Shown here: one piece after another, positions 36,387 through 46,727 of the stretch
Layout of the letters: every line of letters begins with the position of its first letter
How positions within the stretch are numbered: the first letter of the stretch is position 1
Assembly: GCA_963693315.1 (NCBI GenBank)
Contig: OY856188.1
Span: forward strand, 148,055,096-148,119,095
Length of the DNA: 64,000 nucleotides
Direction of reading: 5' to 3'
Source of the DNA: Diogma glabrata
Taxonomy: Eukaryota > Arthropoda > Insecta > Diptera > Cylindrotomidae
Position numbers and translations under genes: made by a program
The notes under the pieces: generated by a model
The model's database searches: none
What the model was told of the DNA's origin: nothing
The model's input: only the letters and a program-made list of their open reading frames with translations

Positions 36387-39300
36387 TTTTTTTTTTTTTT
36401 TTTTTTTTTTAATAAAATGTGTTGTGTAATAGGGTTTAGAATATGTGTCACAACAACACATAAATACCTTTTAAGACCTAGGTCTAGACCTGGGTCCCAC
36501 AACAACTGGCGTTCTGAGGTGTAGATTAACGCTTTTTTTAAACATCTGTGGGTTGAAGCCACCTGAGACTAAGTGTTCCGGCAAACTATTCCATTTGTAC
36601 GCAGTTCGGACAAAGAAGTCTCTCTGCGATCTGCCAGTATGACAGCGCGGGATCTTTACCGTTTCACTGGTTGCGGCAGCCGATTGCCGAGTGGAACGGG
36701 GGTAAAAATAAGTTTGAGGCATGATGCCGCTGATTTCATCTGAGCACTGCTGATGACGATATTTGTAAAAAACAACGAGGTCAGCAACAGTGCGACGATG
36801 TTGTAGGGAATCAAGTTGTGATGTCAAAGTTCGATCACCTACAATTCGTATAGCTCGCTTTTGAACAGAGTCCAAGAGGGCCAAGATGGAAACAGAGGCA
36901 GCACCCCAAACTTGACAGCAGTACTCCATACAAGGACGAATATAGGACTTATAAACATGGAGCAATTGGTATGGAGTGAAAAATTTTTTGCATCTATTTA
37001 GGAGGCCGAGTTTTTTAGACGCGCTTTTTGCCATCGCCATTACATGATCGTTCCAGAGTAGGTCATTTGAAACTGTGACACCCAATAAACGAATGTTTTT
37101 ACATTCACCTATTGGTTCATCACACATACTAAATAAAATATCTTTGGGGAACTCGGTCTTTAATCTGGAAACAATCAACAGCTGTGTTTTGGTGGAGTTG
37201 AAATTGACAAGGTTTTGGTCACCCCAGTCGGCGACTTTATTCAGGTCTTTGTTCACGTTTATGGCAGCGTCTCTCCGGGCAGGATTAATTCGTTCGTGCA
37301 TTTTACCTTTTGAAGGAAGGGGCTCGAACGACTTGTGCAGAGTACTATCATCTGCAAAACTATTTATTGGGTTGCTGGTGATTTTCAACAATTCGTTGAT
37401 ATAAATCAAAAATAGGGTTGGGGACAATACTGAGCCTTGGGGTACACCAGCGTTAATTAGTTTAGACTCAGAAGAATATCCGTCTAAGGTTACCGAAATG
37501 TATCGGTCGGATAGAAAATTTTGAATCAGCTTCACAACATTGGGATGAAAACCGTACGCAACGAGCTTGTTGATTAAGTTGGCATGCCAGACTCGATCGA
37601 ATGCCTTGGAGATGTCTAAAGCGATAACGTATGTTTCACCACCTTTATCAAGTATGCTGTTCCAACAATGCGCTACATAGTTTAATAGATCGGTAGTTGA
37701 TCTTTTGTTTCGAAAACCGTATTGGCTGTCGGATATTAAATGATTTTCTTCCAGAAATTTTGAAATATGTGTATTAATATAATGCTCATAGACTTTGGAT
37801 AGGACCGATAGTAAAGCTATTGGCCTATAATTTGAGATATCGGATTTTGGTCCCTTTTTGGGGACGGGCTGGACATTTGCCAACTTCCAGCACGAGGGAA
37901 ATATACCAGATTTGTAGGATTGGTAGAATATTTTAGTTAAAGTTGGTGCAAGTTCTTTGGAAAAGGTTTTTAAAATAATGGGTGGAATATTGTCCATTCC
38001 TGATGCTTTGTTGATGTTTAACCCCTTTAAAAGTTTAGCGACTATTTTGGGTTTGAAGTGAAGTTCATTCATATTAACTCCTGAAGACTGGATTTGGGGT
38101 ATTTCTTTAGGAGTTTCCAAAACAGTGGAGTTCAGAGCAAAGCGTTCAGCGAACAAGTTAGCTTTTCTTGCGGGATCATTGACGATTAAATCACCATCAA
38201 TAATAGGGGGAATAGAAAATTTTGTACCAGAATTTAAAGAATTAATGGCACTGTAGAAACTCTTGTCAGAAACAGACATAGACGTAAGTTTTGAGGCTTT
38301 CGCTCTGTCAATTTCGGACTTTTCGTTTGAGATAATCTGATTAGATATTTTGTTGGCCTTTAGATATTGGGATCGATTAGTGGGAGTTTTGTTATGAATC
38401 CAAATATTAAATGATCTACGTTTGTTTCTAAGTGCCGTTTTGGCAGCTTTCGAATACAAGTATTTTTGTTTGGGTTTTACTATGGAGAAAGGGACAAATT
38501 TATTTATAGCAAATTGGATGGTTTCTGTAAAGTTTTGAGCAGAAACATTTACATTGTCAGTGTAAAAACAATGACGGTCGAAAGGGAAACCATGGAAAAA
38601 ATTTTGAAGACCACTCTTATCCATTTTTGAGTAGTGAAATATTTTACGGGGTTTGGGAGCTGTAGTTTTAAGTAAATCAGTTTTGATAACTGATGAGATT
38701 AAATAATGATCAGAATTTCCAATACTACCTTTCGCAACATCAACACTCGTAATATCTGGCATTGTGGTAAGATAGAGATCTAGTAGAAAACTATTATCAC
38801 CGCCATTACGGGGAGTGAAAGTCGGGCTTTTTACAATTTGGAATAGGCCCTGAGACGCGGCAAAAATTTCTGCCAGTTTTCCACTATTGTCAACATCGTC
38901 GGTCGATTTGGAGAATTCCAACCATGATTTGTTGTGGACGTTGAAGTCACCGGTAACGATAACTTCACAATTAGGGGACTTTGCTCTAATCTCGTCCATA
39001 ATTTTTGTCAGTATATTAAAAAAGTTTGGGTTACGTTTGTTGGGGGACCGGTATAAAGCTATTGTAAAAAAAGTCATTTCTGGAAGACAAATCTTTAAAA
39101 CCATTGTATTGAAGCCGTCACCGTGTAGTTCAAAATTTGGAAAGCGCGTGTACGCAACACTCTCATGAATGAATGCGCATACGCCCTGATGGAGTTTGAA
39201 AGCTGATTCGAGCCTATATTTGGAATTAAGCGATTCTATAAAGAGAAAATTTTCAGAAACTTGTGTTTCTGTAAGGAATAGAATGTTCGGTTTGTCGTGC

Positions 39301-40030
39301 TCAAGATGATGTTGCACGTGGTCATGGTTAGCGTTCAATCCGCAGATGTTTTGAACATGTATTTTAAAATTTTTTATTGATTCATATATGTTTTGTCCCT
39401 GCAAATTCCGTGGACATGCCGCTTTATGGGCGGGTGGATTGCGCAAATTTGCTTTACCACTTGCAGACTTATTTTTTTTCGGTTGTACTGCCATATATAT
39501 ATCAAAATGTTTATTTTATTTTTTTGTGTTTTATTTTAAAATGCATAACTAAGTAAAAAATCCTATCATACTACAAAATATGACATATGCCAATATTTCA
39601 TGATAAGATGAAGAAATAATAACAAAATAATAAGTGAAAAACAAATTGTGAGAAATTTGCAGAAAACAAAACAAAACTAAATGCCAATAATCCAGCTGAT
39701 GCAGCGCACCCCAGACGCACCGCCCACCACCTCAATCGAGGCACAAAGCCCACACATAACTACGTGTTGGTTCGATTCCTCGGAAGAGCTAATGAGCGGT
39801 ACCGCTACGGAACGCTGCCCAGCTAAGACTGAAAGTGCTGCCGTTGACTAATTAAAGTTCGTCCGCCAGCACCCTAAGATATCATCTTGGCTAATGACAT
39901 CTCCTGCCATTGCCAGTGGTATGTGATATCTCACGCTAACTCATATGTCAATGGCAGGGACTGGAGTACGCAGGGTAGTCAGACCCGTAGATCAACATTG
40001 ATCATAATCGATCAAAATCGATCCCTCCTG
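36387..40030 (-). mobile_element. Full-length-looking LINE (jockey/CR1-L2 group), ORF2 only
   Basis: A 24-base T run at 36387-36410 is the poly(A) tail of a minus-strand LINE with a ~60-base 3' UTR. The 5' leader runs to about 40030 and contains palindromic-looking tgccattgccagtgg and cataccactggcaatggca words. It interrupts a TIR element whose second copy shows the uninterrupted sequence (45340-45400). Target duplication is unclear because the T run blurs the 3' junction. I see no ORF1 in the ~530-base leader. Confidence 0.8.
36471..39494 (-). CDS. LINE endonuclease-reverse transcriptase, uninterrupted
   Basis: 1007 residues with no stop or frameshift. APE-type endonuclease, residues ~43-270: N49 (QNICGLN), E76 (FLTETQ), D183/N185 (TGDFNVH), S261-D262-H263. 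Reverse transcriptase, ~490-770: NYRPIALLSVLSKVYE (555-570), QYGFRNKRST (591-600), D627 in ALDISKAFDRVWH, GVPQGSVLSPTLF (683-695) and F713-A-D715-D716. The C-terminal region has a YIRPCMEYCCQVWG block and no RNase H domain. The motif set fits the jockey/CR1/L2 group. It nicks target DNA and primes cDNA from the nick. All catalytic residues I can check are present, so this is the best candidate in the window for a recently active enzyme. An initiating Met at 39494 lies in a good ORF context; no better upstream start. Confidence 0.93.
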   Translation of the reverse strand: MAVQPKKNKSASGKANLRNPPAHKAACPRNLQGQNIYESIKNFKIHVQNICGLNANHDHVQHHLEHDKPNILFLTETQVSENFLFIESLNSKYRLESAFKLHQGVCAFIHESVAYTRFPNFELHGDGFNTMVLKICLPEMTFFTIALYRSPNKRNPNFFNILTKIMDEIRAKSPNCEVIVTGDFNVHNKSWLEFSKSTDDVDNSGKLAEIFAASQGLFQIVKSPTFTPRNGGDNSFLLDLYLTTMPDITSVDVAKGSIGNSDHYLISSVIKTDLLKTTAPKPRKIFHYSKMDKSGLQNFFHGFPFDRHCFYTDNVNVSAQNFTETIQFAINKFVPFSIVKPKQKYLYSKAAKTALRNKRRSFNIWIHNKTPTNRSQYLKANKISNQIISNEKSEIDRAKASKLTSMSVSDKSFYSAINSLNSGTKFSIPPIIDGDLIVNDPARKANLFAERFALNSTVLETPKEIPQIQSSGVNMNELHFKPKIVAKLLKGLNINKASGMDNIPPIILKTFSKELAPTLTKIFYQSYKSGIFPSCWKLANVQPVPKKGPKSDISNYRPIALLSVLSKVYEHYINTHISKFLEENHLISDSQYGFRNKRSTTDLLNYVAHCWNSILDKGGETYVIALDISKAFDRVWHANLINKLVAYGFHPNVVKLIQNFLSDRYISVTLDGYSSESKLINAGVPQGSVLSPTLFLIYINELLKITSNPINSFADDSTLHKSFEPLPSKGKMHERINPARRDAAINVNKDLNKVADWGDQNLVNFNSTKTQLLIVSRLKTEFPKDILFSMCDEPIGECKNIRLLGVTVSNDLLWNDHVMAMAKSASKKLGLLNRCKKFFTPYQLLHVYKSYIRPCMEYCCQVWGAASVSILALLDSVQKRAIRIVGDRTLTSQLDSLQHRRTVADLVVFYKYRHQQCSDEISGIMPQTYFYPRSTRQSAAATSETVKIPRCHTGRSQRDFFVRTAYKWNSLPEHLVSGGFNPQMFKKSVNLHLRTPVVVGPRSRPRS

Positions 40031-40031
40031 C

Positions 40032-40195
40032 GGCGAAAAACTAGACTACAAACGTGGTAAATTAAAAATTAGACTAAAAATAGTAATATTGAATACGTTT
40101 GTGACTACAAACGTGGTAAATTAAAAAACTTGACTACAAACGTGGTAAATTAAAAATTAGACTAAAAATAGTAATATTGAATACGTTTGTGAGTG
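40032..40195. repeat. Local tandem duplication next to the LINE 5' end
   Basis: gactacaaacgtggtaaatt occurs three times (about 40035, 40102 and 40133), two of them followed by the same attagactaaaaatagtaat block. The second element copy at 45300-45360 has the block once, so the duplication is private to this copy. Confidence 0.75.
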
Positions 40196-41441
40196 AATCA
40201 AGCAATAGTCCGTATTAAATCTATTGGTTTGGTACATCTTTGTTTTGTTTTTGCTGCTATCGATGTTTGTATGGGTTCGTTTTTTTCGTAAATATAATAT
40301 TTGAAATTTTTTATATTAGAAATATGTATTTCGCATCAAACCCGACAAACTTTTTTATGCATAAAGATAGCGTTCGTATATTTACGTTCTAAATAGGAAA
40401 TGTATGAGTGTGATTTTGTTTGTAAAATGGACGCATCATTTTTTCGCCATATTTTTAATGATACAATTTAATAGGCCAAAATTCAGATATCAAAAAATTT
40501 AAATATTTGAATTATGTGTAGAAAATAATACTAATTTTCCATAATGTTCTCATTATTATGAAAAATTAAATTAAAATATCGATAAATCGACATGAAACAA
40601 GACAAATAAAAAATATTAAAAAAATATAAGAATTTTTTTAAATCACTAAAATTAATTATGGAAAGGGCCTATTAATTTAACAAGATTGTTGATATTATAT
40701 TCACAAAAAAATTTCTTCCGCACATAATTTTAGGTGCAGATAATATTAAAATTATTCAATTCAATTAAACGCATGTAAATTATTTCCTAAAATGTAAAAT
40801 AAAACCAGCCATGTTAAAATATATAAAAAAACTTTTTATTTTTCTATTCTTTTGTTTATTATTATTATCATTGAACGAATTTTGTTTTTCTTCGTTTTTT
40901 ATTTTAATAAACACAATAATTTTCAAACAAAAACATGAACAAACTACTTAATTCAACTATGATTGGTGAATGTTTAAACACGAAATTGATCACGCCGTTG
41001 TTGATTTAAATAATGAAAATTGTTACGTTTTTTAAAATAAATTGACAATGCTACATTGGTTAAAATAACCACGTTCATATTAGACGCAAAATCAAACAAG
41101 CTTTGTAGTTGATCCTACCAACGTTTTTTTTCGGTGTATCCCAACAAACGGATACTACTGCTTTCTTTAATATTTTTATAATTACAAATACGAAGTCTAT
41201 ACAATTGGTTAGCTTTTAATTAAATTATTTATCCATCAGATTAGTATTCCATCGAATTAGCTCATTATATATCCAGAACACTATGTTTCTAGAGCTGTGG
41301 TGAAGTCAGTCTATGCATCAGCGTCGCAATATTTTTTGTTATTATTGATGTTAATTTTAGTGCTCTGTGCTATTGAACTATAATCTGTGCTTTAAAAATT
41401 GTGCTATAGACTTCTAGTTGGAATTTTGAGCATCGTGATGT

Positions 41442-42656
41442 TTGGTTATCACAGATCAATGTTTTACATTAAGGATGATTCTGGAAAAATGTTGGGAGTA
41501 CAACATCAGCATTCACCAGCTCTACGTTGATTTCAGGCAAGCACATGATAGTATCATCCGCGACAACCTCTGGTCCGCACTCATATGCCTTGGTATCCCA
41601 GAGAAACTTGTTTCTCTGTGCAAACTCACAACATCGGGATCAAATTGTAGAATAGTAATCGAAGGGTCAGTTTCTGATCCTTTTGATATAACATCAGGTG
41701 TTCGACAAGGTGATGCACTCGCGCCCGTACTATTTAATTTGGCGCTGGAGTACGCGATAAGAAAAAGCCGAATTGAGACACAAAACTGCATATATAACAA
41801 ATCTAGTCAAGTTCTTGGCTACGCAGATGATATTGTGCTTCTCGGACGTAGAACAAGCGATATTAAGGATAGTCTCTCTCAGCTTGAAAGAAATGCTAAA
41901 CGGCTTGGATTATGCATCAACACCGGCAAAACTAAAGTGTTAACAACATCTAAGAACATATCTCCTGGAAATCTGGATACTGGCGACTATGAAGTGGAAC
42001 GCGTGGAAAACTTCAAATACCTCGGGTCTGTAATAACATCGTCAAATGACATGCAGGCAGATATCAAAGCCCGTGTCTCTGCCGCATACAGAGTTTTCTA
42101 CGCATACTCAAAACTTCTGCGATCAAAACATCTTTCGCGGTCGTGTAAACTCACACTTTACAAAGCATTAATCCGACCTGTGCTTACATTTGGAAGTGAA
42201 AGCTGGACACTGACTTCCTCCGATTGTAGAATTTTATCAACATTCGAGAGGAAGGTCATACGAACAATTTATGGTCCATTTAAAGTTGCTGAAAATCAGT
42301 ATAGAATCCGAATGAATCATGAAATCAGACAGCTTCTTGGAGGCTGCGATGTAATCGGATTCATTAAATCCAACCGGATTAGATGGTTTGGTCATGTAGA
42401 AAGGGCTCCATTGGATAGAATGATAAAAAAAGCGTCCCAACAACAACCAGCTGGTGTTCGTCGAAGAGGAAGACCTAGACAACGCTGGCGTGATGACATC
42501 ATCCAAGACCTTCGTTATATAGGATGTCGAAACTGGGGTCAACTGGTCATGGAACGAGATGAGTGGAAGCTGGTGGCACAGACGGCAAAATCCCTCCATG
42601 GGATGCAAACGCCAGAGAGGGAGAGAGAGATGTTTGGTTATGTGATGGAAAATTAA
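41442..42656 (+). CDS. 5'-truncated reverse transcriptase of an RTE-like LINE
   Basis: 404 residues, open throughout. It begins inside the RT domain (ITDQCFTLRMILEKCWEYNI), has D30 in LYVDFRQAHDS, GVRQGDALAPVLFNLALEY (87-105), LGYADDIVLLG with D129/D130, and the C-terminal RIRWFGHVERA ... RRRGRPRQRW ... W-x10-W pattern seen in RTE-type LINEs. The endonuclease and RT fingers are missing. The 13-base gatgtttggttat flanks it exactly (41437-41449 and 42629-42641), so the inserted segment is 41450-42628, ending in a short GA repeat. The first and last codons of the open frame are target DNA: the element part has no stop, and TAA at 42654 comes from the flank. Truncated at birth, so not functional. 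Confidence 0.88.
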   Translation: MVITDQCFTLRMILEKCWEYNISIHQLYVDFRQAHDSIIRDNLWSALICLGIPEKLVSLCKLTTSGSNCRIVIEGSVSDPFDITSGVRQGDALAPVLFNLALEYAIRKSRIETQNCIYNKSSQVLGYADDIVLLGRRTSDIKDSLSQLERNAKRLGLCINTGKTKVLTTSKNISPGNLDTGDYEVERVENFKYLGSVITSSNDMQADIKARVSAAYRVFYAYSKLLRSKHLSRSCKLTLYKALIRPVLTFGSESWTLTSSDCRILSTFERKVIRTIYGPFKVAENQYRIRMNHEIRQLLGGCDVIGFIKSNRIRWFGHVERAPLDRMIKKASQQQPAGVRRRGRPRQRWRDDIIQDLRYIGCRNWGQLVMERDEWKLVAQTAKSLHGMQTPEREREMFGYVMEN

Positions 42657-43172
42657 TGCTACTAGGTAGGATCAACTACAAAGCTAGTTTGATTTTGCGG
42701 CTAATATGAACGTGGTTATTTTAACCAATGTAGCATTGTCAATTTATTTTAAAAAACGTAACAATTTTCATTATTTAAATCAACAACGGCGTGATCAATT
42801 TCGTGTTCAAACATTCACAAATCATAGTTGAATTAAGTAGTTTGTTCATGTTTTTGTTTGAAAATTATTGTGTTTATTAAAATAAAAAACGAAGAAAAAC
42901 AAAATTCGTTCAATGATAATAATAATAAACAAAAGAATAGAAAAATAAAAAGTTTTTTTATATATTTTAACATGGCTGGTTTTATTTTACATTTTAGGAA
43001 ATAATTTACATGCGTTTAATTGAATTGAATAATTTTAATATTATCTACACATAAAATTATGTGCGGAAGAAATTTTTTTGTGAATATAATATCAACAATC
43101 TTGTTAAATTAATAGGCCCTTTCCATAATTAATTTTAGTGATTTAAAAAAATTCTTATATTTTTTTAATATT

Positions 43173-43780
43173 TTGAAGTAAAACTTCTTTAGGCGCGTTA
43201 TGAGAATTTTGCAACGGAAGTACAAAAAACGAATATAATATTCGGCAAATATACGATACAATCCGATTATGACACACATATTTTAAATATTCACTGGTTT
43301 TTGGTGCATTATATAGAAATAGTTCATATTTTTCGATGCTTAAAAATTTAACAGAAATTCAATTAAAAAAACATAATTTTGAATTAAATTTAATGATTTT
43401 CAATCCGAATTTTTGGAGTATTTTCAGTTAATTTAATATCAGTTTTCAAAATAGTATATGTCTGCTCCATTTTTGTTTACAATGGATGCTTAGACTCGTA
43501 AATTAATAAAAATGGCAGCATATTTGGCTTTTTTAAAGGCAGAGAAATAAGTTGTCGCAAATCTTGGTAAATGGCATATATAATGAAATATAAGATGACA
43601 AAAAGCACCGTTTTGAAATTTGAGCAAAATCGAATAACTGGTACAATAATGGAAGCATGTTTGGTGGATCTTTTTGGTTTGTATGGTCAAGTCATTCATT
43701 TGTTCATTTGTTATTATATTTTTTATTCACTTATGCAGTCTCGTACTAAATGTTCTATGAGTTGGATGTGTCGATTGTAG
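43173..43780. other. Unassigned DNA left of the minisatellite
   Basis: Unique-looking A+T-rich sequence absent from copy 1. No domain-bearing frame. Confidence 0.4.
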
Positions 43781-44370
43781 ATGGTGGTCATGGTGGTCAT
43801 TGTGGTCATGGTGGCCATGGTCGTCATGGTAGTCATGGTTGTAATAGTGGTTATGGTGGTCATAGTGGTAATGGTGATCACGGTGTTCACGGTGGTCATG
43901 GTGGTCACGGTGGTCACGGTGATCATAGTGGTCATGGTGTTCATTGTGGTCATGGTGGTCATGGTAGCCATGGTGGTCATGGTGATCATGGTGGTCATGG
44001 TGGTCATAGTGGTTATGGTGGTCACGATGGTCATGGTGTTCACGGTGGTCATGATGGCTATGTTGGTCATGGCGGTCATGGTGGTCATGGTGGTCAAGGT
44101 GGTCATGGTGGTCATGGTGGTCATGATGGTCATAGTGGTTATGGTGGTTATGGTGGTCATGGTGGTCACGGTGGTCATGGTGGCCATGGTGTTCACAGTG
44201 GTCATGATGGTCATGGTGTTCACGGTGGTCATGATGTTCAATGTTCATGTTGGTCATGGCGGTCATGGTGGTCATGGTGATCAAAGTGGTCATGGTAGTC
44301 ATGGTGGTCACGGTGGTCATGGTGGTTATGATGGTCATGGTGGTGTCACGGTGGTCATGGTGTTTAGAGT
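43781..44370. repeat. (GGTGGTCAT)n minisatellite
   Basis: About 65 imperfect 9-base units, ggtggtcat with common variants ggtggtcac, ggtgttcac and gatggtcat. Because no common variant makes a stop, four or more frames stay open over 170-230 codons: Gly-Gly-His on the plus strand, and His-Asp-His or Met-Thr-Thr on the minus strand. I see no signal or domain that would make one of these a gene. Confidence 0.93.
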
Positions 44371-44492
44371 TTGCATCCCGGGCTTTCCCGGGCGGGAAAA
44401 AATATTTGTGTTGATTAAATTTGTATTTTTAAATAGAAAAATGAGTGCGTGTAATCTTTGCACGCGGTTAAAATAAATTTCTTTGGCTACTG

Positions 44493-44910
44493 TGGCAGGT
44501 ATTAATAAAAAGATGAAATATAAAATAAATATGTCATATTGCAATTTAGAGTTGCATTTCTTGATAATATAATTTACTGTGTAATAAAAAGCAGTATTTA
44601 CATAATGTATTACAAAGTCACTTCAATTATTAGCATAATTGAAATATGAAATTAGAGGTTTATGACAAATTTGCTAAATTTATTGAAAAATGCATCAATT
44701 GTTGTACCAATTGTTAAATTAACTGGACATGAATTCATCGTGAAATTTAATTTGTAATACGTTGTAAGACTTTGCAAAACATGTAAATATGGCTTTTTAT
44801 TACACATTGTTGTAATTTATATTATCAAGAATATTAGAAAAAAACCTAAATTTCAATATGACATATCTATTTTATTTTATATTTAATATTTTTAGTAATA
44901 CCTGCTGCAA
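44493..44910. mobile_element. Palindromic mini-element beside the minisatellite
   Basis: 44493-44640 and 44760-44907 pair imperfectly: gcaggtatta / taatacctgc at the ends, ttgataatataa / ttatattatcaa and gtgtaataaaaagc / gctttttattacac inside. Total ~418 bases with a ~120-base centre. Target duplication unclear. Confidence 0.65.
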
Positions 44911-45585
44911 TAATGAGAAAATTATGGAAAATTAGTATTATTTTTTACACATAATTCAAATATTTAAATTTTTTGATTTCTGAATTTTGGTCTTTTAAAT
45001 ATGGCAAACAAATGGACGCAACCTTTACAAACAAAATCACACTCAGAATAGGAAACTATTTAGAACGTAAATATTTAACGGTATCTTTATGCATATCGCA
45101 TAAAGAACGCTATCTTTATGCATAATAATGTTTGTCGGGTTTGATGCGAAATACATATTTCTAATATAAAAAATTTCAAATATTATATTTACGAAAAAAA
45201 CAAACCCATACAAACATCGATAGCAGCAAAAACAAACCAAAGATGTACCAAACCAATAGATTTAATACGGAGTATTGCTTGATTCTATCACAAACGTATT
45301 CAATATTACTATTTTTAGTCTAATTTTTAATTTACCACGTTTGTAGTCAATTGAATATTAAATCAACCACGGCATCGTTGCTGGAAAATGAAATCATAGT
45401 TGACTCAACTACAAACATTTTTGATACTTATAAAAAAATATATCAACAACGGTTAAATTGTTAACTTAAATCCGGAGCGTTGGTTGATTCTATCGCAAAC
45501 GTATTTAATTCCCCAATTTTCACTTATAATGCTCGATTAACAATGCAACATGTTTGAATCAACCAAGATTTTTTCTTTCGGTGTA

Positions 45586-46727
45586 CCAGCCAACAAAATC
45601 AACTATATCAGCTGCTCATATTCACTTTGTTCCAGTGTTTTTTGGTTCATCAAACCTATATTTTTATGCATGTGTATTAGCTGTACGTGTGCTTCAGGTA
45701 CCAGACACAATTCTTCATCATTACAGAGGTGATTGATTTCTACTCATCGGTTTAATATCAACGCACTGCGATACTGACTCATATTCTGTGCAATAGACCA
45801 CTGTACCAGTACTGGTTATATTTAGGTTGCACCATTTTGTTTGGTTATGTGATGGAATAACACTAGTTTCGTTAGCCGCCAAGCAACGTAACATTGCTTC
45901 AACACTAATCATCATTGCTTATCATCTACTATCGCTGCTTCAACTTAACAGCTTGCCAATTAAATATTATCAGCTGTTATATCATCCAGTTCCTGCATTC
46001 TCTTTGTGGATACATCAGATTATTTTTTGAAATGCTGTGCATAATTTGTTCATGTGCTTGAGCTGCCGTAAACCATATTATACTTTTGGATACATAATAC
46101 AGTATACTTTTGGATCAATGTACATATCATCGTTGTCATTGCAGTTTTCTACGTGCCATTAACTCGGCTTAATTGTATCCTGCTTCCATCACTTACGAGT
46201 CATCAGTTCGTTGTATTGTATCAGGCGTATTATATTTGGTGTATTATATAACAGCAGTATCCTGTGTCATGCATTAATCTACTTCCTGCTGATTAATCTT
46301 CTACGTGTCATCAGTTCGGCGTACTTGGCGTTTCCGGTTACAATAATTAGGAGTCATCAGTTCGGCGTATTATACAGGTCGTATTATTTTGGTGGATTAA
46401 TCAATTCAGTACACTGAGTCACGCAGCAATCAACTTCCTGCTGAGGAATTGAGATCCTCTATTTATCAATAACTAGTACAAGTCTTCAACTACACAGTTA
46501 ATCGCCATCTTTAAAAACTAGTAGAGGGACATCAACCATACATCAACTATCCAAGTTGAGCACCATCACATTCACCACGTAAGTTTATGAATTGAGTCGC
46601 CATACGGCCGCTTAGCCTAGTAGATTACCTTCTTGCATAGTGACGGTATTGCCACTCGTGCTTTTTCTTTCTTTTTTTTTGTGTACTGTGGGCTTGCTGG
46701 TTTCATTCTTTTGTTGTTACCATAACC
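45586..46727 (+). other. Probable 5' UTR and flank of the CR1-like LINE
   Basis: No coding signal. catcagttcggcgta-like words recur at about 46200, 46313 and 46355 with tattata neighbours, a decayed tandem repeat as found in LINE leaders. tttggttatgtgatggaa at 45841 also occurs at 42634, next to the RTE insertion. Confidence 0.45.

Larger units (their letters stand above)
36138..41138. mobile_element. TA-flanked TIR element, copy 1, split by a LINE
   Basis: The ends are tacaccgaaagaaaaa (36138) and tttttttcggtgta (41138), with the first ~20 bases inside inverted relative to each other. Without the LINE it is about 1.36 kb (36138-36386 plus 40030-41138). The whole element is present in reverse orientation at 42655-45585. 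TA at both outer ends suggests a TA target. No transposase, so non-autonomous. Confidence 0.7.
42655..45585. mobile_element. TA-flanked TIR element, copy 2 (inverted)
   Basis: 42660-43172 and 44911-45585 together are the reverse complement of copy 1. The outer end tttctttcggtgta is intact at 45585; the inner end near 42658 has lost its last ~20 bases (starts ggtaggatcaactacaaagc). A 1.74-kb insert at 43173-44910 contains a minisatellite and a palindromic element. Confidence 0.75.

Noticed and set aside
43723..44476. Four overlapping long frames rich in Gly/His, Met/Thr, Val/Met or His/Asp
   Set aside because: All are translations of one 9-bp minisatellite without stop-making variants; no domain or start context favours any.
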